Positions 32,660 to 41,455 of a DNA stretch of 64,000 nucleotides are shown here, one piece after another. The position numbers and the translations under genes are program-made. Positions within the stretch are counted from its first letter, which is position 1. Every line of letters starts with the position of its first letter. Source of the DNA: Thermoleophilales bacterium (GTDB lineage Bacteria; Actinomycetota; Thermoleophilia; Solirubrobacterales; 70-9); the NCBI GenBank assembly GCA_020636895.1, contig JACJWZ010000001.1:62001-126000 (forward strand), in the 5' to 3' direction. A model generated the notes under the pieces. It saw only the letters and a list, made by a program, of their open reading frames with translations. It had not been told where the DNA came from and ran no database searches.

Positions 32660-32694
32660 TCGCAATCGCAAGTCCCGTAGACGCGCGATTGCGA
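32660..32694. repeat. Perfect 10-bp inverted repeat between convergent genes
   Basis: TCGCAATCGC and GCGATTGCGA flank a 15-nt spacer. A GCAGCGGCG direct repeat lies on either side. The rest of the 261-nt gap between sod and lemA holds only the terminators. Confidence 0.7.
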
Positions 32695-32785
32695 CCGCAG
32701 CGGCGTGGCGAGGGCCGCGCCGCTCCGGCGCTGGGAGCCGACGACGGGCCGCAGCCCCGATGCGGGGCCGCGCGGACGGAGCGGC

Positions 32786-33343
32786 CTAGAACTTGACCTG
32801 GACCGGCTCGCGCTCGGCGGCGTTCTCGATCTCGAAGAACTCGCGCGGCGTGAACCCGCCCTGGCCGGCGACGACCGAGTTGGGGAAGATCTGGATCTTC
32901 GTGTTGTAGGACTGGACGTTCGAGTTGTAGATCCGGCGCGACGCCTGGATCTCGTCCTCGATCTCACTCAGGTTGCGAGAGAGCTGCTGGAAGTTCTCGG
33001 TCGCGCGGAGGTTCGGGTACTGCTCGGCGACCGCGCGCAGGTCGGTGAGTGCGCCGGAGAGCTTGGCCTCGGCCTCCTGGGTGGCCTCGACGCTCCCCGC
33101 CTTCATCGCCTCGGCACGGGCGTTGGTGACGGCCTGGAAGGTCGACTGCTCGTGCGTGGCGTAGCCCTTCACGGTCTCGACCAGGTTGGGAATCAGGTCG
33201 TGACGGCGCTTGAGCTGCACGTCGATGCCGCTCCACGCCTCGTCGACGCGGTTGCGGGACCCGATGATCGAGTTCCGGATGAGGATGTAGATCAGCCCGG
33301 CGAGGACGATCAGAGCGACGATGACGATGATCACGATGGCCAT
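32786..33343 (-). CDS. LemA family protein
   Basis: The 185-residue product has one N-terminal membrane segment (MAIVIIVIVALIVLAGLIYI) followed by a helical-bundle domain with the LemA signature: NSIIGSRNRVDEAWSGIDVQ, KRRHDLIPNLVETVKGYATHE, LRATENFQQLSRNLSEIEDE and NSVVAGQGGFTPREFFE. The function of LemA proteins is unclear; they sit in the membrane with the bulk outside or inside depending on the species. The ATG was chosen over an upstream GTG at 33364 because a TAGAGT box lies 8 nt upstream. It is divergent from the mce operon. Confidence 0.92.
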   Translation of the reverse strand: MAIVIIVIVALIVLAGLIYILIRNSIIGSRNRVDEAWSGIDVQLKRRHDLIPNLVETVKGYATHEQSTFQAVTNARAEAMKAGSVEATQEAEAKLSGALTDLRAVAEQYPNLRATENFQQLSRNLSEIEDEIQASRRIYNSNVQSYNTKIQIFPNSVVAGQGGFTPREFFEIENAAEREPVQVKF

Positions 33344-33351
33344 GGCGCGGC

Positions 33352-33357
33352 ACTCTA
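33352..33357 (-). promoter_or_regulatory. Putative -10 box (TAGAGT) for lemA
   Basis: On the minus strand TAGAGT ends 8 nt before the preferred ATG and overlaps the codons used by the longer GTG start, which argues for the shorter form. Confidence 0.45.
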
Positions 33358-33527
33358 ACCGCACATGAGCTGCGATGGAAGTGGATCGCGGTCGTCACCG
33401 CCCGACTCCCTTATGTCAACTCAACGCAGGGTCACTGCGTTTGGCGTGGAATGGCTCCTGTCCAGGGTTGAAGGAGCCGCGCAGGGAGCGGCACGGAGGG
33501 ATCGCAGCCGGTGGAGGGCGTCGCAGG

Positions 33528-34910
33528 ATGGTAGGACGAGTGGTGGCCATAGTGGCCTTGGTCGCGGTCGTGGCCGCGGTCGTCCTCGTGCTGGCCAAGA
33601 GCGGCGGCGACGACTACGAGATCACCGCTGAGTTCACGAACGCCTCGCAGCTCGTCAGCGGCAACGAGGTGACGATCGCCGGCACCGCTGCGGGCAGCGT
33701 CAAGAGCATCGAGCTCGCCGACAACGGCAACGCCCTCGTCAGGTTCTCCGTCGACGATCAGTACGCGCCGCTTCCGGAGGGGACGACGGCGCAGATCCGC
33801 TCCTACTCACTTTCCGGGGTCGCGAACCGGCAGGTCCAGCTCACCCTCCCGCCGGAGGGCGCCGGCGGCGGGACGATCGAGGACGGCGGCACGATGAGCC
33901 GCGCGCAGACGATCTCCGAGGTGGATCTGGACCAGATCTTCAACACGCTCGACCCCGAGACCGTCGCCGACTTCAAGAAGGTGATCAAGGGCTTCGCGGT
34001 GACCGTCAAGGGCTCCGCCGCCAAGCAGGCCAACAAGGGGTTCAAGTACCTGAACCCGTTCCTGTCGACGTCGCGGCGGACCTTCTCGGAGCTGACCCGT
34101 GACACCCCGGCACTCGAGCAGCTGATCGTCAACGGCTCCAAGCTCTCCAGGACGGTCGCCTCGCGCCGCGCCGACCTCTCCCAGCTCGTCGGCAACCTCG
34201 ACCAGATGATGAGCGCGCTCGCTCGGCAGCGGACGGCGCTCGCCGAGTCCGTCAGCGAGCTGCCCGACTTCATGCGGAACTTCAACACGACGTCGGTCAA
34301 CCTGCGGGCGACGCTCGACGACCTCGATCCGCTCGTGGACGCCTCCAAGCCCGTCGCGCGGCGACTCGGACCCTTCTTCGCCGACTTCCGCAGCGCCTCG
34401 GCCAACCTGGTGCCGACGATCCGTGACCTCGACACGATCATCTCCGCGCCGGGGCGCGACAACGACCTCGTCGATCTGACCCGGCTGCAGCCGCGGCTGG
34501 CCCAGATCGCGATCGGGCCCGTGCAGGCCAACGGGGAGCGCCGCCAGGGCGCCTTCCCGGAGTCGGCGACGGCGCTCCACGACAGCCTCGACGAGCTCGC
34601 CTTCTTCCGCGCCTACTCGCCCGAGCTGACCGGCTGGTTCGACGACTTCGGCCATTCCGGCGTCATCGATGCCAACGGCGGGATCGGCCGCATCGGGACG
34701 ACCTTCAACACCTTCTCGCTCGGCGCCAACGACCTGCCGATCGTCGACCTCGCCGGAGTCCTTCAGACAACGGGCACCGACCTCTTCGACATCGGCAACT
34801 TCAAGCGCTGCCCGGGCTCCAACGAGCGCCCGGCGCCCGACGGTTCGAACCCGTGGACCGACGGCGGCGCGGTGGACTGCGACCCCTCGATCATCCCGCC
34901 GGGGCAGTGA
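33528..34910 (+). CDS. MCE family protein, first gene of a six-gene mce operon
   Basis: The 460-residue product has a membrane segment at the N-terminus (VVAIVALVAVVAAVVLVLAK) and then an MCE domain (about 32-110: ITAEFTNASQLVSGNEVTIA, GSVKSIEL). A long helical region with GSKLSRTVASRRADLSQLVG-type repeats follows, typical of Mce proteins that form hexameric lipid shuttles across the envelope. The ATG was chosen because GGAGGG lies 10 nt upstream and the membrane segment follows; the frame extends upstream without a family match. The next gene starts 1 nt after the stop. Confidence 0.9.
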   Translation: MVGRVVAIVALVAVVAAVVLVLAKSGGDDYEITAEFTNASQLVSGNEVTIAGTAAGSVKSIELADNGNALVRFSVDDQYAPLPEGTTAQIRSYSLSGVANRQVQLTLPPEGAGGGTIEDGGTMSRAQTISEVDLDQIFNTLDPETVADFKKVIKGFAVTVKGSAAKQANKGFKYLNPFLSTSRRTFSELTRDTPALEQLIVNGSKLSRTVASRRADLSQLVGNLDQMMSALARQRTALAESVSELPDFMRNFNTTSVNLRATLDDLDPLVDASKPVARRLGPFFADFRSASANLVPTIRDLDTIISAPGRDNDLVDLTRLQPRLAQIAIGPVQANGERRQGAFPESATALHDSLDELAFFRAYSPELTGWFDDFGHSGVIDANGGIGRIGTTFNTFSLGANDLPIVDLAGVLQTTGTDLFDIGNFKRCPGSNERPAPDGSNPWTDGGAVDCDPSIIPPGQ

Positions 34911-34911
34911 C

Positions 34912-36720
34912 GTGAGGCGGATCGCGCTCATCATCGCTCTGACGGCCGCGGCGGTAGCGGTGTTCGTGACGACGTCGGCGACCGGCGACGACACGCACAC
35001 GTATTACATCGAGCTCGACAACGCCTTCGGGATCACGCAGGGCACGGAGGTCAAGGTCGCGGGCGTCTCGGCCGGCGTGGTCAAGGACCTCTTCATCAAC
35101 TCGCGCAAGCGGGCGGTCGTCGAGGTCGAGCTCAGCGGCCCGGTGGCGGTGCTCGGCGAGGACACGATCTGCAGCAGCGAACCGCAGTCGCTGATCGCCG
35201 AGTACTTCATCGACTGCGATCCCAGGGGCGACCCGATCCAGCCGACCGACGAGAGCGACGACGACCACGCCGAGAACCCCGACATCCCCGTCGAACAGAC
35301 CCGCCAGACGGTTCAGAACGACCTCGTGCTGAGCACGCTGCGGCTCCCGTTCCGCGAGCGCCTGACCCTGCTCGTCAACGAGTTCGGCACCGCGCTCGCG
35401 GGCAACTCCGACAACCTCAACAAGGCGATCAGGCGCGGGGCTCCGGCCCTCGAGCAGACGCGCAAGGTCTTCGATCTCCTGGCCAGCCAGAACACGATCA
35501 TCCGCGACCTCAACTCTGACTCCGAGGCGATCATCAGCAAGCTCGCCGATCGCCGCCAGGACGTCGTCGACTTCATCGATGAGGCCGGCAACACCGCCAA
35601 GATCGCCGCTTCGCGCCGCGACGACCTCTCGCAGAACTTCGCCCTGCTCGACGACTTCCTGGCAGAGCTGCGGCCGACGATGACGGAGCTCAACTCGGTC
35701 GCCGTCCAGGGGACACCGCTGGCGACGAACCTGCGCCTGGCGGCGCCCGGGCTGACGGAGCTCTCGCGCAGGCTTCCGGACTTCAACCCGGCCGCGACCG
35801 ACGCGCTGGTCAGCCTCGGCAAGACCTCGGTCGTCGGCAAGCGGGCCCTCGACAAGGGCAACGACGAGATCAAGATCCTCGCCAAGTCGTCGAAGAAGTC
35901 GTTCTCGGTCGCCGACCAGCTCTCGAACTTCCTGCGCGACATCGACGACCCGAACCGCGCCGTCGAGGCCGACTCGCGCGCGAACACCGACACCGGCCGC
36001 AAGGGGGAGACCGGCTACACCGGGATGGAAGGGCTCCTCAACTACGTCTACTACCAGACGGGTGCGGTCAACCAGTTCGACGAGATCGGCCACCTCCTCC
36101 ACTTCTCGATCTTCGAGGTCGGGACCGGGCCCTGCGCCAACTACAACCCCGGCCACTACGACCCCGACGGCCCCGGCCCGGAGGAGCCTCAGCTCGGAGT
36201 CCCCGACGCGTCCGGCGACGGTGTGACCACCAACATCCTCGAGGCCAACCGCTGCGTCGCCTGGCTCGGGGCCAACCAGCCCGGCATCAACCAGTCGGTC
36301 GACGTGCCGCCGTACGACCCCTCGGTCTGTCCCGACGGATCGACCGTGCTCTCGCTCTGCGATCCCAACGGCCCGACGAGCAACTCGTTCGGGAAGGGCG
36401 ACGACTCGGGCAAGCCGTCCTTCGGGGACGCCGGGGACTCCGGGCAGGGGGGCTCGGGGGGCGGCTCCGGCGACGGCTCCGGATCGGACTCGGGCAGCGG
36501 CGCGGGCTCGGGCGACCACTCGGGCTCCGGTTCCGGGAGCGACCCGGGTGCGGACACCCCGCCGCAGAGCACGCCACCGGCGGGCAGTCCGGCGACGCCC
36601 ACCCCGCCGTCGTCCGACACCCCCGACCTCGGCGACATCCTCGCTCCGATCACGGGTCAGCGGCGGGCCGATGCCGCCGCGGCCAACGGCGACCTCCTCG
36701 GATACCTGTTCGGAAGCTGA
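34912..36720 (+). CDS. MCE family protein, second gene, with a Gly/Ser-rich C-terminus
   Basis: The 602-residue product starts at GTG with a membrane segment (IALIIALTAAAVAVFVTTSA) and has an MCE domain (YYIELDNAFGITQGTEVKVA, GVVKDLFI). A helical region follows (RRQDVVDFIDEAGNTAKIAA, SRRDDLSQNF). About 100 residues before the C-terminus are low-complexity Gly, Ser, Asp and then Pro/Thr (GSGSDSGSGAGSGDHSGSGS). This tail is likely disordered and outside the membrane. Like its neighbours, it should form part of a heteromeric Mce assembly. Confidence 0.9.
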   Translation: MRRIALIIALTAAAVAVFVTTSATGDDTHTYYIELDNAFGITQGTEVKVAGVSAGVVKDLFINSRKRAVVEVELSGPVAVLGEDTICSSEPQSLIAEYFIDCDPRGDPIQPTDESDDDHAENPDIPVEQTRQTVQNDLVLSTLRLPFRERLTLLVNEFGTALAGNSDNLNKAIRRGAPALEQTRKVFDLLASQNTIIRDLNSDSEAIISKLADRRQDVVDFIDEAGNTAKIAASRRDDLSQNFALLDDFLAELRPTMTELNSVAVQGTPLATNLRLAAPGLTELSRRLPDFNPAATDALVSLGKTSVVGKRALDKGNDEIKILAKSSKKSFSVADQLSNFLRDIDDPNRAVEADSRANTDTGRKGETGYTGMEGLLNYVYYQTGAVNQFDEIGHLLHFSIFEVGTGPCANYNPGHYDPDGPGPEEPQLGVPDASGDGVTTNILEANRCVAWLGANQPGINQSVDVPPYDPSVCPDGSTVLSLCDPNGPTSNSFGKGDDSGKPSFGDAGDSGQGGSGGGSGDGSGSDSGSGAGSGDHSGSGSGSDPGADTPPQSTPPAGSPATPTPPSSDTPDLGDILAPITGQRRADAAAANGDLLGYLFGS

Positions 36721-36763
36721 TGTACGCCCGGCTCGACATCCGCGACACCTCCAGGGGGCTCCG

Positions 36764-38485
36764 GTGAGCAGCCGCCGCTCACCGTTCGCCGCGGTCGCGT
36801 CCTCGCCGACGATGGTCGGCGCGATCACGACCCTGATCGTGATCGTCGCGGTCTTCCTCGCCTACAACGCCAACAACGGGCTGCCCTTCGTGCCCGTCTA
36901 TCGCGTTTCGGTGATCGTCCCCAACGCCTCCCGCCTCTCTCAGAACAACGAGGTGCGAATCGGCGGCGCCCGCGTCGGCGTCGTCGAGTCGATCGAGCCC
37001 GTGAGGCTCGACGACAACGGTGAAACGGACGTCAACGGCCAGGGGGGGCAGACCGACGGCGTCGCCGCGCAGCTCAACCTCAAGCTCGACGAGTCGGCGT
37101 CGCCGATCCCCGAGAACTCGATCTTCCGGGTCCGCTATCGCTCGGCGTTCGGGCTCAAGTACCTCGACATCACCCGCGGCGACGGCCCGGAGGCCCCCGA
37201 GGGATTCGTCTTCAACGGCGCCAACGACAACGACGACCGCTCCGACGACGACAACCAGATCCTCTCGATCGAGGAAGTCCAGGAGAACGAGAACCGCGAC
37301 GACGGCACGTTCATCGCCCAGACCGAGTTCGACGACATCGGCAACACGTTCAACCAGCCGACGCGCAACGCGATCCGCCAGAACCTGCTCGGCTTCGGTG
37401 ACGCGTTCGCGGCCCGCGGAGGCTCGCTCAACCAGGCGATCAGCGCCCTCAACCCGCTGCTCACCAACCTGCTGCCCGTCGCCCAGACGCTGAACGACAA
37501 GAACACGGAGCTGGCGAAGTTCTTCCCCGCGCTTGCCCGCACCGCCGCGATCGTCGCCCCGGTTGCCGAGCAGAACGCGGAGCTCTTCGGGAACATGGCC
37601 GACGTCTTCGGCGCGATCGGCTCCGATCCGGCGGCGTTGCAGGCGACGATCTCCGGCGGCCCGCCGACCCTGCAGGCAGGCATCGACCTGCTGCCCGCCC
37701 AGCAGCCGTTCCTCGCCGACGTCGCCGAGCTCTCCCGCCGCCTCAACCCGGGCGTCAAGGACCTGCGCATCTCGCTTCCCAGCCTCAACGACGCGATCCG
37801 CGTCGGCACCCCCGCCCTGGAGCGCAGCGTCGCCTCGACCAAGCGCCTCCGCGGCGTCTTCCGGGCGCTCGAGAACCTCGTCGAGCAACCGACCACCAAG
37901 AGCTCGCTGAAGCGGCTCGGGGACCTGTTCGACAGCGCCAAGCCGCTGGCCAACAACGTCGTCCCGGCACAGACCGTCTGCAACTACTGGAACTACCTGT
38001 GGACGTTGCTGCCCGAGCACCTGAGCGAGCGCGACGCGACCGGCTTCTCGCAGCGGGTGACCCTGATCGCCTCGCCTCCGGGGAGCATCACGCTGAACCT
38101 CGACCTCGACGGCAGCGGGCCCCTGCCCCCGGCCGCGACGACCGTTCCCGGAGAGGTCGAGACCGGCATGTCGACCGCGGGTTACTCGGGCGCGCAGGCG
38201 AACGGCAAGTCGGCGCTTACGACCAGCGCGGGCCTGTTCGAGCCCGACGAGCTCCCGATCCTGCACGCCAACCCGGCGGCCCCGACCGGGCAGGACGGCG
38301 AGAACTGCCAGCCCGGCCAGACTGGCTACGTGCAGGGACGCCTCCCGGTCCCGGGGCAGGGCCGCGACAACCCGGCCGTGATCGTCCGCGACCTCCCCGG
38401 CGACCCGGGTCCGACCGACGTCTACTGGGATCAGGACGGCACGCGTGAGCTGCGCGACACCCGCGTGGGGGCGAGGCAGCCATGA
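36764..38485 (+). CDS. MCE family protein, third gene
   Basis: The 573-residue product starts at GTG (AGGGGG lies 7 nt upstream). It has a membrane segment near residues 18-35 (VGAITTLIVIVAVFLAYNAN) and an MCE domain with an Asp/Asn-rich insertion (VIVPNASRLSQNNEVRIGGA, RVGVVESIEPV; later NDNDDRSDDDN). The C-terminal half is helical then less regular. The longer frame upstream overlaps the previous gene and is a shadow. Confidence 0.9.
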   Translation: MSSRRSPFAAVASSPTMVGAITTLIVIVAVFLAYNANNGLPFVPVYRVSVIVPNASRLSQNNEVRIGGARVGVVESIEPVRLDDNGETDVNGQGGQTDGVAAQLNLKLDESASPIPENSIFRVRYRSAFGLKYLDITRGDGPEAPEGFVFNGANDNDDRSDDDNQILSIEEVQENENRDDGTFIAQTEFDDIGNTFNQPTRNAIRQNLLGFGDAFAARGGSLNQAISALNPLLTNLLPVAQTLNDKNTELAKFFPALARTAAIVAPVAEQNAELFGNMADVFGAIGSDPAALQATISGGPPTLQAGIDLLPAQQPFLADVAELSRRLNPGVKDLRISLPSLNDAIRVGTPALERSVASTKRLRGVFRALENLVEQPTTKSSLKRLGDLFDSAKPLANNVVPAQTVCNYWNYLWTLLPEHLSERDATGFSQRVTLIASPPGSITLNLDLDGSGPLPPAATTVPGEVETGMSTAGYSGAQANGKSALTTSAGLFEPDELPILHANPAAPTGQDGENCQPGQTGYVQGRLPVPGQGRDNPAVIVRDLPGDPGPTDVYWDQDGTRELRDTRVGARQP

Positions 38486-40131
38486 GGGCGCACGGCGGCA
38501 AGCGGGTCCCGAACTGGGTGATCGGGCTGGTGATGGCGGCGGTGCTCATCGTCGCCTCCTACTTCGCGTTCACCAGGAACGTGCCGTGGGGCAAGGGCAC
38601 CGAGGTCCGGGTGGTCTTCAACTCGGCGCAGAACCTGCGAGTCGACTCGCAGGTTCGGATCGCGGGTGTCGAGGTCGGCAAGGTCACCTCGGTCGAGCCG
38701 CTCGACGCTGGGTCCGAGGACGGTGAGGACGTCGCCGCGGGCAGCGTCCCCACCGGCGCGGTCGTGACGATGGAGATCGACGACGACGGCCTGCCGCTAA
38801 AGGAGGACGCGCACTTCACGCTGAAGCCGAGGCTGTTCCTCGAGGGCAACCTCTTCGTCGACGTGCAGCCGGGCAGCCCGGGCTCACCGACCGTCGACAC
38901 GACCGACTACACGTTCCCGCCGTCGCAGACCGCCAACACGGTCCAGCTCGACCAGATCCTGACCGGCTCGCTGCAAGCCGACGTCCGCAAGAACCTGCAG
39001 GTCTTCCTCGACGAGTTCGGAAGCGCCCTCGTCGACGAGGGCGGCGCGCAGTCGCTGCGGACGCTCAACAAGGTCTCGCCCGGCGCCTTCCGCTACACGT
39101 CGGAGGTGAACCAGGCCGTGCTCGGCGAGAACCCGCACGATCTCTCGAGCCTGATCGTCAACCTCGATCGCGTCATCCGCGGGCTCGACGCCGACGAGCC
39201 GGCGCTGCAGGACCTGATCACGAACCTGCGCATCACGACCGGGAGCTTCGCCCAGCAGAGCGTCCCGCTCGAGGCCGCGATCAGGGAGCTGCCGAACACG
39301 ATCGAGGCCGGCAACACCGCCTTCGCGAGCCTCAACGCCGCCTTCCCGAACACCCGCGCCTTCGCCCGCGAGATCCTGCCCGGCGTCCGTACCGCGCCGG
39401 CGACGCTCGACGCGGCGACGCCCCTGCTTCAGCAGCTCAAGCTGCTGGCGCGGCCGCAGGAGCTTCGCGGTCTCGTCGCCGACCTTCGCCCGACGGTGCC
39501 CAACCTCGCGGAGCTGACCCGTGAGACGATCCCGTTCCTCGAGCAGTCGCGGGCGCTGTCGAGTTGCTTCAACACGGTGATCCTGCCCTGGGCGGACGAC
39601 CGCGTCACCGGTGGTTCGGCCTACGACTCCCAGCATGGCGCTCAGGGCCGGGTCTTCGAGGAGACCGGCTACGGGCTGGCCGGGATCTCCGGGGAGAGTC
39701 GCTCGGGCGACGCCAACGGCCAGTACATCCGCGTGATCGCCGGCGGCGGCACCAACACGGTGGTCACCAACGACCAATCCACCGGCGGAACCCTCCAGGC
39801 CGGCCTGACGCCGTTCCCGATCGACGGTGCGATGCCGCCGCTGTCGGCCTCGGCGAAGACCCCGTTCAAGCCCGAGGTGCCCTGCGAGACGCAGGAGCCG
39901 CCGAACCTCGCGGCCGTTCCGGGGCCGCCCCCGCAGCAGCAGTCCACCGAGCTCGGCGCGGCGCCCACCAGCGGCACCGCTGCCGAGATCTACTCGGACT
40001 CGGAGAACGCGCTGACGCTGCTCGCCAAGGCGGCCGCCGCGAGCGACGACGGGGACAAGAAGGCGGCGCGCCGGATCGGCGCCGACGCCATGAAGGCGAT
40101 GAGCGACTTCTACGACAAGTACGGGAACTGA
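38482..40131 (+). CDS. MCE family protein, fourth gene
   Basis: The 549-residue product overlaps the previous gene by 4 nt (ATGA). It has a membrane segment (WVIGLVMAAVLIVASYFAFT) and a standard MCE domain (VVFNSAQNLRVDSQVRIAGV, EVGKVTSVEP, FLEGNLFVDVQPGSPGSP). The helical region carries RTLNKVSPGAFRYTSEVNQA. The C-terminus is Ala/Asp-rich. It belongs to the mce transcript. Confidence 0.9.
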   Translation: MRAHGGKRVPNWVIGLVMAAVLIVASYFAFTRNVPWGKGTEVRVVFNSAQNLRVDSQVRIAGVEVGKVTSVEPLDAGSEDGEDVAAGSVPTGAVVTMEIDDDGLPLKEDAHFTLKPRLFLEGNLFVDVQPGSPGSPTVDTTDYTFPPSQTANTVQLDQILTGSLQADVRKNLQVFLDEFGSALVDEGGAQSLRTLNKVSPGAFRYTSEVNQAVLGENPHDLSSLIVNLDRVIRGLDADEPALQDLITNLRITTGSFAQQSVPLEAAIRELPNTIEAGNTAFASLNAAFPNTRAFAREILPGVRTAPATLDAATPLLQQLKLLARPQELRGLVADLRPTVPNLAELTRETIPFLEQSRALSSCFNTVILPWADDRVTGGSAYDSQHGAQGRVFEETGYGLAGISGESRSGDANGQYIRVIAGGGTNTVVTNDQSTGGTLQAGLTPFPIDGAMPPLSASAKTPFKPEVPCETQEPPNLAAVPGPPPQQQSTELGAAPTSGTAAEIYSDSENALTLLAKAAAASDDGDKKAARRIGADAMKAMSDFYDKYGN

Positions 40132-40132
40132 G

Positions 40133-41455
40133 ATGGGCACCGCGATCAAGAAGCACCTGCGCGACTTCCTGGCGATCGCCGCGATGATCGCGATCGCGCT
40201 GTTCGCGACCTACGTGATCCTGCAGGAGCAGCGCCTGCGCATCCCGGTCCTCGAGGACAAGCCCTTCGAGCTCAAGGCCGAGTTCGAGACCGCGCAGGCG
40301 GTCGTCCCCGGTCAGGGGCAGACGATCCGGGTCGCCGGCGTCAAGGTGGGAGACGTCCAGGACGTCGAGCTCGAGGATGGCGTCGCGGTCGTCACCTTCG
40401 GGATGGATCGCGACTACCTGCCGGTCTACAAGGACGCGGCGATCCTGCTGCGGCCGCAGACGGGCCTCAAGGACATGTTCTTCGAGATGGATCCGGGGAC
40501 CCCCGCGGCTGGCGAGGTCGAGGACGGCGGCACGATCCCGCTCGAGAACACGGCCCCCGACGTCAACGTCGACGACTTGCTCGGAACCCTGGACACCGAT
40601 ACGCAGGCGTACCTGCGGCTGCTGCTGGTCGGCGCCGGCCAGGGGCTCCAGGGGCGCGACAAGGACCTCGGGAAGGTGCTGGGCTCGCTCGGCCCGCTGA
40701 CGAAGGACCTCGACGCGATCAACTCGAAGGTCGCCGAGCGCAAGGACGCGTTGCGCCGCCTCGTCACCAACTTCAACCTGTTGACCAAGGAGGTCGGCAA
40801 GAGCGAGGAGAGCCTCACCGACCTCGTCCGCTTCTCGAACACGACGATCGGGGCGATCGCCGAGCAGGACCCGAGCGTCCAGCGTGCGATCCGGGAGCTG
40901 CCGGGAACGCTCCAGCAGTCGACCGAGACGCTGAACAACGTGGCGCTGTTCGCCGACCAGCTCGGTCCGGCGCTCGGTGACCTACGCCCCTTCGCGCGCA
41001 ACCTCGACGAGGTCAACGCCTCGACCAAGAAGCTGGCGCTGCGGACGACGCCGGTCCTGCAGCAGCAGATCAGGCCGTTCGTGAGGGCCGCCCGCGGGCC
41101 GGTTGGCAATCTCGACACCGCGGCGCGCAACCTCGCGAAGGCGACGCCGAAGCTGACCGTGGTCGCCAAGAAGATCAACCGGCTCGGGAACATGGCCGCC
41201 TACAACCCCGGCGGCGCCGAGGGTCCGGGCGTCCCCGGTCGCGACGAGGGGTACCTGTTCTGGGCGGCCTGGCTCGGACACAACTCCAACTCGGTGTTCC
41301 AGGTCCAGGACGCCCACGGCGTCGACCGCCGCATCTACCTGACCGTCGGCTGCGAGGAGGCGCTGAGCCTGCTCGGCGCCAGCCCGCTCGCCCCGGCCGT
41401 CACGGGCCTCGGCGCCCTGTTCGAGGCCGGCGGCCCATTCGCGGGGGCCTGCTGA
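40133..41455 (+). CDS. MCE family protein, fifth gene
   Basis: The 440-residue product is the shortest of the set. It has a membrane segment (FLAIAAMIAIALFATYVILQ), the MCE domain (KAEFETAQAVVPGQGQTIRV, VKVGDVQDVELEDGVAVVTF) and a long helical region. The start ATG overlaps the stop region of the previous gene in TGAGATG. No lipobox is seen, although the fifth member of mycobacterial mce operons is often a lipoprotein. The stop overlaps the sixth gene by one base. Confidence 0.9.
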   Translation: MGTAIKKHLRDFLAIAAMIAIALFATYVILQEQRLRIPVLEDKPFELKAEFETAQAVVPGQGQTIRVAGVKVGDVQDVELEDGVAVVTFGMDRDYLPVYKDAAILLRPQTGLKDMFFEMDPGTPAAGEVEDGGTIPLENTAPDVNVDDLLGTLDTDTQAYLRLLLVGAGQGLQGRDKDLGKVLGSLGPLTKDLDAINSKVAERKDALRRLVTNFNLLTKEVGKSEESLTDLVRFSNTTIGAIAEQDPSVQRAIRELPGTLQQSTETLNNVALFADQLGPALGDLRPFARNLDEVNASTKKLALRTTPVLQQQIRPFVRAARGPVGNLDTAARNLAKATPKLTVVAKKINRLGNMAAYNPGGAEGPGVPGRDEGYLFWAAWLGHNSNSVFQVQDAHGVDRRIYLTVGCEEALSLLGASPLAPAVTGLGALFEAGGPFAGAC

